The position numbers and the translations under genes were made by a program. Shown here piece after piece: positions 59,536 through 64,000 of a DNA stretch of 64,000 nucleotides. This DNA comes from Mesorhizobium sp. PAMC28654 (GTDB lineage Bacteria; Pseudomonadota; Alphaproteobacteria; Rhizobiales; Rhizobiaceae), in contig NZ_CP085135.1 in assembly GCF_020616515.1 (NCBI RefSeq), positions 310,001 through 374,000 on the forward strand, read 5' to 3'. The stretch's first letter is position 1. Each line of letters begins with the position of its first letter. The notes under the pieces were generated by a model, which did not search any database, was not told the origin of the DNA, and saw only the letters and a program-made list of their open reading frames with translations.

Positions 59536-60042
59536 ATGAAATCACTTGCGCGATTTGCACTTGCCGGCTGTTCGTTGCTGGCGGCGGGCGTGGCGCATGC
59601 CGACGAGAGCAAGTTTCTCCAGTCTTTCCGGGGCAATTTCGCTGGCAAAGGCACTGTGCAGGTCACTACCGAAGTGCCGAACGTGAATGTGTCCTGTACG
59701 TTCAAGTCGAACGCGACCGCGACCTCACTGTCGCTGAATGGCAGTTGCCGCGGTCTGGTTCTGGTTACGCGCGCGATCAGCGCGAACTTGAAAACCGCCG
59801 GGGTGAAGTACACGGGCGTCTATGTCGGATCGCGTACCGGACCAGCGCAACTGAGCGGCAGCCGCTCGGGCAATGCAATCAATCTCATCATCACCTGGGC
59901 CAAGGTGGTCAACGGTGACCGCAAGGCCCAGCTGACGGTCGAGAAGAAGGGCGAGAACGGTATTCTCCTGACCGTTGTCGACCGTGATCCCAAGACCGGC
60001 AAGAACGTTGTGACAAGCCGGATTGATCTGCGACGGACTTGA
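59536..60042 (+). CDS. Small exported protein, unknown function
   Basis: A 168-residue protein with a clean signal peptide (KSLARFALAGCSLLAAGVAHA). The mature part is rich in beta-type sequence (GNFAGKGTVQVTTEVPNVNV, KVVNGDRKAQLTVEKK) and has two cysteines (SCTFKS, GSCRG) that could pair in the periplasm. It could be a lipocalin-like or beta-barrel small protein. No family recognised. The start follows GAGGAGA. It is convergent with dinB, 6 bp between stops. Confidence 0.72.
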   Translation: MKSLARFALAGCSLLAAGVAHADESKFLQSFRGNFAGKGTVQVTTEVPNVNVSCTFKSNATATSLSLNGSCRGLVLVTRAISANLKTAGVKYTGVYVGSRTGPAQLSGSRSGNAINLIITWAKVVNGDRKAQLTVEKKGENGILLTVVDRDPKTGKNVVTSRIDLRRT

Positions 60043-60048
60043 TTCGGC

Positions 60049-61365
60049 CTAATCTTCGATTGGCTCCGGCGGATGCGCGCCGCGGCCCTTGCCAAACGTG
60101 TAGCCGGTTTCCACCGCCTTGCGGCCGAATTTGTCGCGCAGCGCATCGATGGCGCCTTCGGCCATGGCACGCTTGCGCGCCTGGAAGTCGACGAGATCGG
60201 GCGGGTCGGCCTTGTCGTCGTCAGAGAGTTCGCTGACACCGATGCCAAGGAGCCGGTATTTTGTTCCATCCGCTTCCTTGCGAAGGAGCTCCACCCCAGT
60301 CTGGAAAATGCGATCGGCAAGGCGAGTCGGATCGCCGAGCTGGCGATTGCGCGTGCGGAGCTTGAAATCCTGGGTCTTCAGCTTCAGCACCACGGTGCGC
60401 CCGGCAATGCGCGATTTCTTCAGTCGTGCCGAAACCTTTTCCGAAAGGCCCCTCAGCACCGCGACCAACTCTTCCAGCGAAGCGATGTCGGTGTCGAAGG
60501 TGGTTTCGGCCGATACGCTCTTGGCATCCTGGTCAGGGTCGACGCGGCGGACGTCCTCACCGCGCGAAAGGTGGTAGAGCCGGTCGCCCATCGTGCCGTA
60601 GCGGCGCATCAGGTCGCCGCGATCCATCTTTTGCAACTGGCCGATGGTGCGGATGCCGTCGCGTTCGAGCGTCGCGTTGAATGCCTTGCCGACGCCCCAG
60701 ATCATCGCCACCGGCTGCTCGGCCAGGAAGCCGACCGCTTCCGCCTCGCCGATCACCGAAAAGCCGCGCGGCTTGCGGAAGTCCGACGCTATCTTGGCGA
60801 GGAACTTGCAGTAGGAGAGCCCGGCCGAAACCGTGATTCCGATCTCCTTCTCGACGGCAAGCGCGAACCGGGCCAGCACCACCGCCGGCGGCAGGCCGTG
60901 CAACCGTTCGGTGCCGGCGAGGTCCAGGAACGCTTCGTCGATGGAGAGCGGCTCGACCAGAGGCGTCAGCGCCTGCATCATGGCGCGCACCTCGCGGCCG
61001 ACGCGTACGTATTTTTCCATGTTCGGCGGAATGACAACGGCTTCCGGGCAGGCTTCGAGGGCCTTGAACATCGGCATTGCCGAGCGGACGCCCTGGATGC
61101 GCGCTATGTAGCAGGCGGTGGAGACAACGCCGCGCTTGCCGCCGCCGATGATCAGCGGGCGGTCCTTCAGCGCCGGATTGTCGCGTTTTTCTATGGCCGC
61201 GTAGAAAGCGTCGCAGTCGATATGGGCAAGATACAGCCGGTAAAGCTCGGGATGGCGGGCGAGGCGAGGGCTGCCGCACCGCTCGCACCGACGTGTCTCG
61301 CCGCGCTGAAAAGTCAGGCAGTCGCGGCAAAAACCGTGATCGGGATTGTTGACAGGGGCGGCCAT
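60049..61365 (-). CDS. dinB: DNA polymerase IV (Y-family) with N-terminal zinc-finger extension
   Basis: An error-prone translesion polymerase of 438 residues. Catalytic motifs: [18 protein letters not shown] and [13 protein letters not shown]. Steric region: [19 protein letters not shown]. Thumb/little-finger domains follow. Before the polymerase core, residues 13-30 carry CRDC...CERC, a zinc-ribbon-like extension. Start is uncertain: ATGs at 61365 and 61377, or an upstream TTG at 61422. None has a strong ribosome site. Confidence 0.93.
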   Translation of the reverse strand: MAAPVNNPDHGFCRDCLTFQRGETRRCERCGSPRLARHPELYRLYLAHIDCDAFYAAIEKRDNPALKDRPLIIGGGKRGVVSTACYIARIQGVRSAMPMFKALEACPEAVVIPPNMEKYVRVGREVRAMMQALTPLVEPLSIDEAFLDLAGTERLHGLPPAVVLARFALAVEKEIGITVSAGLSYCKFLAKIASDFRKPRGFSVIGEAEAVGFLAEQPVAMIWGVGKAFNATLERDGIRTIGQLQKMDRGDLMRRYGTMGDRLYHLSRGEDVRRVDPDQDAKSVSAETTFDTDIASLEELVAVLRGLSEKVSARLKKSRIAGRTVVLKLKTQDFKLRTRNRQLGDPTRLADRIFQTGVELLRKEADGTKYRLLGIGVSELSDDDKADPPDLVDFQARKRAMAEGAIDALRDKFGRKAVETGYTFGKGRGAHPPEPIED

Positions 61366-61442
61366 CGCTGCGAACATAAAGAGAACGGAAGCAATGGTAC
61401 GACAGTGCAAGGCCAGCGACAAGGCTGGCCTGGGGAGAACGT

Positions 61443-62018
61443 ATGAGCACGACCGTCGCGCCGCTGGTGCCCGAGCTTTGGGCCGAATTCGAGGACCTTT
61501 TTGGCAAGCAAGGCGCCTGCTACGGCTGCTGGTGCACGCATTTCCGGTTGGCGCCGGCGGCGCGCCGGGCGAGCGATCGCGAAAGCAACAAGGACCATAT
61601 CAAGGCGCGCATCGAAGCCGGTCCGCCGCCGGGCCTGCTGGCATTCGAGGACAGCCAGGCTGTCGGCTGGATGCAGATCGGCCCACGCGCCGACGTGCCC
61701 GAATGGAACAATCGAGGCAGGGGGTCGGCACCGGTCGGCCCTGCGGATGCGGCGGATCCGGGCGTCTGGGCGATTTCCTGCTTTTTCATTCGCGCCAAGG
61801 CGCGGGGCAGGGGCGTGACCCACCGTCTGGTGGAAGGTGGCATCGCGTTCGCCCGGCAGAGTGGCGCGCGGCTGGTCGAGGCCTGCCCGATCGATCTGTC
61901 AAGGGATTCGCGTTCGATCGGACTTTTCGTCGGTTCGTCGCGAGTTTTCGAGAAAGCCGGCTTCGAACGGCTTCTTGAACGCAAGGCCGGCCGACCGCTG
62001 ATGCGGTTGATTCTTTGA
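61443..62018 (+). CDS. GNAT-family acetyltransferase
   Basis: A 191-residue GNAT-like protein. The acetyl-CoA binding block is [20 protein letters not shown] (R-x-x-G-x-G/A type). A Cys/Trp-rich N-terminus ([11 protein letters not shown]) is typical of a rhizobial/actinobacterial subgroup. The end [17 protein letters not shown] is the usual beta-strand finish. The start follows GGGGAGAAC. It is divergent from dinB. Substrate unknown. Confidence 0.85.
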   Translation: MSTTVAPLVPELWAEFEDLFGKQGACYGCWCTHFRLAPAARRASDRESNKDHIKARIEAGPPPGLLAFEDSQAVGWMQIGPRADVPEWNNRGRGSAPVGPADAADPGVWAISCFFIRAKARGRGVTHRLVEGGIAFARQSGARLVEACPIDLSRDSRSIGLFVGSSRVFEKAGFERLLERKAGRPLMRLIL

Positions 62019-62120
62019 GGCAAACGCCCGATTGTCGATGCCCGTCTTGCGGCTGTGATGGTATTTTCCTACCAGAACAGCGAAATGTTTTCGCCATCTG
62101 AGGCCAAACGGAGAATTTGC

Positions 62121-63662
62121 GTGAACCGTGTCCTGCCATTTGCTTTCCTTCTTGCGCTGAGCGCGCCTGCTTTCGGACAGACAGTCGACAGCCAGGGTGC
62201 GACGCATCTTTCCGAGAATCTGTCTCGCTATGTCGGCAAGCAGGCGGTCGACAAGGGCGTGCTGAAGGTCTCCGTGGAAGGCGATGCCTACAAGATCGCT
62301 TTCGACTTGAAGGCACTTGCCGCGATGTTTCCGGACCAGAAGCTCCTGAAATTCGACTTTGCCCCCTATGCCTTGCTGGTCAAACCGCGCAGCGATGGAT
62401 CCTGGGATGTTTCGATGGATTTTTCGCAAAGCGCGTCCTTTGAGTTCAAAGGGCCCCAGGGGCTGCAAAGCACGCAGTTCTCGATCAAGGACGGCAAGGG
62501 TTCTGGCGTTTACGATCCCAATCTGGCGGCGTTCACCAGCGGCGCCAGTTCGATGGCCGGCATGACGATGACGTCGAAGGATGACAAGCAGCACATCGAT
62601 GTCAGTGCCGGCGCCGGCACCGCGACCATCGCCGGGACCAAGTCAGCGAATGGCGGCGTCGATTTCACCACATCGCAAAAGGTGTCGAGCTTCGTCGAAG
62701 CGGTCAATTTCGACGATCCGGAAAGTGGGTTGAAATTCCCGGTCACCATCAAGTCGCCGGAAGTGTCGTTGGAGGCGGCCGGCAAGGGCGTGCGGACAAA
62801 GCCGTTGCTCGACCTGCTGGCATTTGCGGTGGCCAACGAAGACGAGGCCACGCTCAAGGCCAACCAGGCGCAGCTCAAGACGCTTTTGCGCGCCGCTTTG
62901 CCTTTGTGGGAGCGGGTCGACGGAAGCTACGGTTTCAAGGATCTGGCCGTGGCGAGCCCAGTCGGCAATTTCGGCGCGGCGCAGCTCAGCACCGCATTCG
63001 GAATGGACGGGATCGCGCAGAGCGGAACGGTCAATTATGCGATCAAGGCGTCAGGTTTGACCATTCCGACGCAGGTTCTGCCAGGCTGGAGCGTCGCGCT
63101 GCTGCCGACCGATATCGACCTCAATTTCGGCGGCGCCAACATTGATCTCGACAGTATGGCAAAGAAGGCGATCGATGCCTTCGATCTCAATCAGAATCCG
63201 CCGCTGTCGGCTGAATTTGGCAACTCACTGACCGCCGACTTCCTGGCCAGGACGCCGAAGGTCGTCATCGGACACAGCACGGTGAAGAACGCCAATATGG
63301 AAGTCGCAGTGGAAGGCGAGATGACCTTCCCCGATGAGAAACCCGAGGCCAATCTCAAGGTTGATGTTGGCGGCTACGACAAGATCGTCGAAAGCCTGCA
63401 GGAGGCGGCAAAGTCCGATCCGGATGTCGCGCAATACGTACCTGTCGCGCTCGTCGTCAAAGGTTTTGCCAAGACGCTCCCCGATGGTCACCTCGAATGG
63501 GTCGTCAACACCAAGGCGGACGGCTCGGTGACGGTCAACGGCGTCATGGTGAAGCCTGCCGATCCAGTCCAGGATGACAGCGGCGCAACCGACGACAGCA
63601 GCGACGATGATGGCGGCGATTCCGGCGCCCAGATGGGACAGCCTTCACAGGAAAGCAAGTAA
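62121..63662 (+). CDS. Exported protein, unknown function, acidic C-terminus
   Basis: A 513-residue protein with a signal peptide (NRVLPFAFLLALSAPAFGQ). The mature part is rich in beta-type stretches and repeating G/S/T-rich strands, such as HIDVSAGAGTATIAGTKSA and VIGHSTVKNANMEVAVEGEM. The last 35 residues are low-complexity acidic (DDSGATDDSSDDDGGDSG). It may be a periplasmic or outer-membrane-associated structural protein. The start is GTG after CGGAGAATTTGC; an upstream ATG at 62055 is less likely because it would spoil the signal peptide. No family recognised. Confidence 0.75.
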   Translation: MNRVLPFAFLLALSAPAFGQTVDSQGATHLSENLSRYVGKQAVDKGVLKVSVEGDAYKIAFDLKALAAMFPDQKLLKFDFAPYALLVKPRSDGSWDVSMDFSQSASFEFKGPQGLQSTQFSIKDGKGSGVYDPNLAAFTSGASSMAGMTMTSKDDKQHIDVSAGAGTATIAGTKSANGGVDFTTSQKVSSFVEAVNFDDPESGLKFPVTIKSPEVSLEAAGKGVRTKPLLDLLAFAVANEDEATLKANQAQLKTLLRAALPLWERVDGSYGFKDLAVASPVGNFGAAQLSTAFGMDGIAQSGTVNYAIKASGLTIPTQVLPGWSVALLPTDIDLNFGGANIDLDSMAKKAIDAFDLNQNPPLSAEFGNSLTADFLARTPKVVIGHSTVKNANMEVAVEGEMTFPDEKPEANLKVDVGGYDKIVESLQEAAKSDPDVAQYVPVALVVKGFAKTLPDGHLEWVVNTKADGSVTVNGVMVKPADPVQDDSGATDDSSDDDGGDSGAQMGQPSQESK

Positions 63663-63755
63663 ACGCGACGAAATTCGACCGCTGGCAGATAGAGCGGTTC
63701 GCATTCGCGAGCCGCTATCTATTTGATTTTCTGCGTATATGCGGGTGCCAGAGCT

Positions 63756-64000
63756 CTATAGCCCAAGCGCTGCCGCGATCTTCGGCGCCGCCTCGGGCCA
63801 GTCCTGCACGACGATAATGTCGTCGGGTATCGGCGGCAGGAATTCGCGCAGCGAATTGTCGGCCATCAGATGGAAAAGATGCGCGTCGGCGACCGAATGG
63901 CGCGCCGACACCAGATTCGGCGGCTGATCGTCGACGAAGGCAATGGGGCGTCCCTTGTCGCCGCGCAACTTGGCCACCGCCGGCCCCTTGGCCATTTCCG
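63756..64000 (-). CDS. HAD-like protein, C-terminal part (5' end cut by window)
   Basis: The C-terminal 81 codons of a gene entering from the right edge; the frame stays open past the last ATG. FVDDQPPNLVSAR resembles HAD motif IV (DD) in the GxxxxFVDDxxxN context. HLMADNSLREFLPPIPDD is the tail of a HAD-like group. Catalytic motif I lies outside the window, so activity cannot be judged. Confidence 0.5.
   Translation of the reverse strand, partial: EMAKGPAVAKLRGDKGRPIAFVDDQPPNLVSARHSVADAHLFHLMADNSLREFLPPIPDDIIVVQDWPEAAPKIAAALGL

Noticed and set aside
58464..59813. A 449-residue form of the EamA exporter
   Set aside because: The extra N-terminus overlaps the divergent exported-protein gene and has no helix pattern; the start at 59345 gives a normal length.

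Overview
The window reads as chromosomal backbone of a Rhizobiales alphaproteobacterium, most probably Mesorhizobium or a close relative. This is an inference from gene content and order: class I phaC beside an aminotransferase-hom-glpX-recJ series, folE-hisI, a tad/cpa pilus operon with a small lipoprotein in the cpaD slot, gcvTHP behind a tandem glycine riboswitch, gfa-frmA, pccA and dnaE. GC content is high and even, apart from one AT-rich pocket at about 15.9-16.3 kb. I recognise no rRNA, tRNA, CRISPR array, prophage or plasmid replication gene.

Layout. 1-13.4 kb: a truncated M15-like lipoprotein, phaC, a small lipoprotein, aminotransferase, hom, two small membrane proteins (the second missed by simple ORF calling), an IS630-family element, glpX, recJ, a patatin-like lipase, hisI and folE. 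13.6-23.7 kb: an IscU/NifU-like scaffold, a LysR regulator, yidD, an AT-rich small membrane protein, a class D beta-lactamase, thrS, an acyltransferase, an exported repeat protein, nitroreductase plus flavin reductase, and a TetR regulator. 23.7-31.4 kb: a methyltransferase facing the TetR gene across a probable operator, a MaoC/CitE pair, a DUF2336 protein, a FUSC transporter and parE. 31.6-39.6 kb: the tad operon cpaB-cpaC-lipoprotein-cpaE-cpaF-tadB-tadC and then tadD. 39.7-51.6 kb: a diguanylate cyclase, gcvP-gcvH-gcvT with riboswitch, a duplicated hypothetical protein, a molybdoenzyme/cytochrome b pair, a DUF1345 protein, a YaiI protein, gfa and frmA. 51.8-64 kb: pccA, dnaE, an ion channel with a zinc ribbon, an EamA exporter, an exported protein, dinB, a GNAT acetyltransferase, another exported protein and a truncated HAD-like gene.

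Pathways. The genes cover polyhydroxyalkanoate storage, aspartate-family amino acids, gluconeogenesis, folate and histidine synthesis, glycine cleavage feeding one-carbon units, glutathione-dependent formaldehyde oxidation, propionyl-CoA carboxylation, and DNA replication and repair.

Most notable points. Two otherwise well-conserved genes are broken by short deletions: the secretin cpaC (about 23 or 26 bp lost at a GTCC repeat) and gfa (2 bp lost inside the zinc-site region). Two palindromic repeats of about 133 bp each sit between convergent genes. An IS630 element landed in a stop codon and rebuilt it. One hypothetical protein shows an A-B-A-B internal duplication, and the IscU-like scaffold lacks two key residues. 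I found no clearly new multi-gene system.
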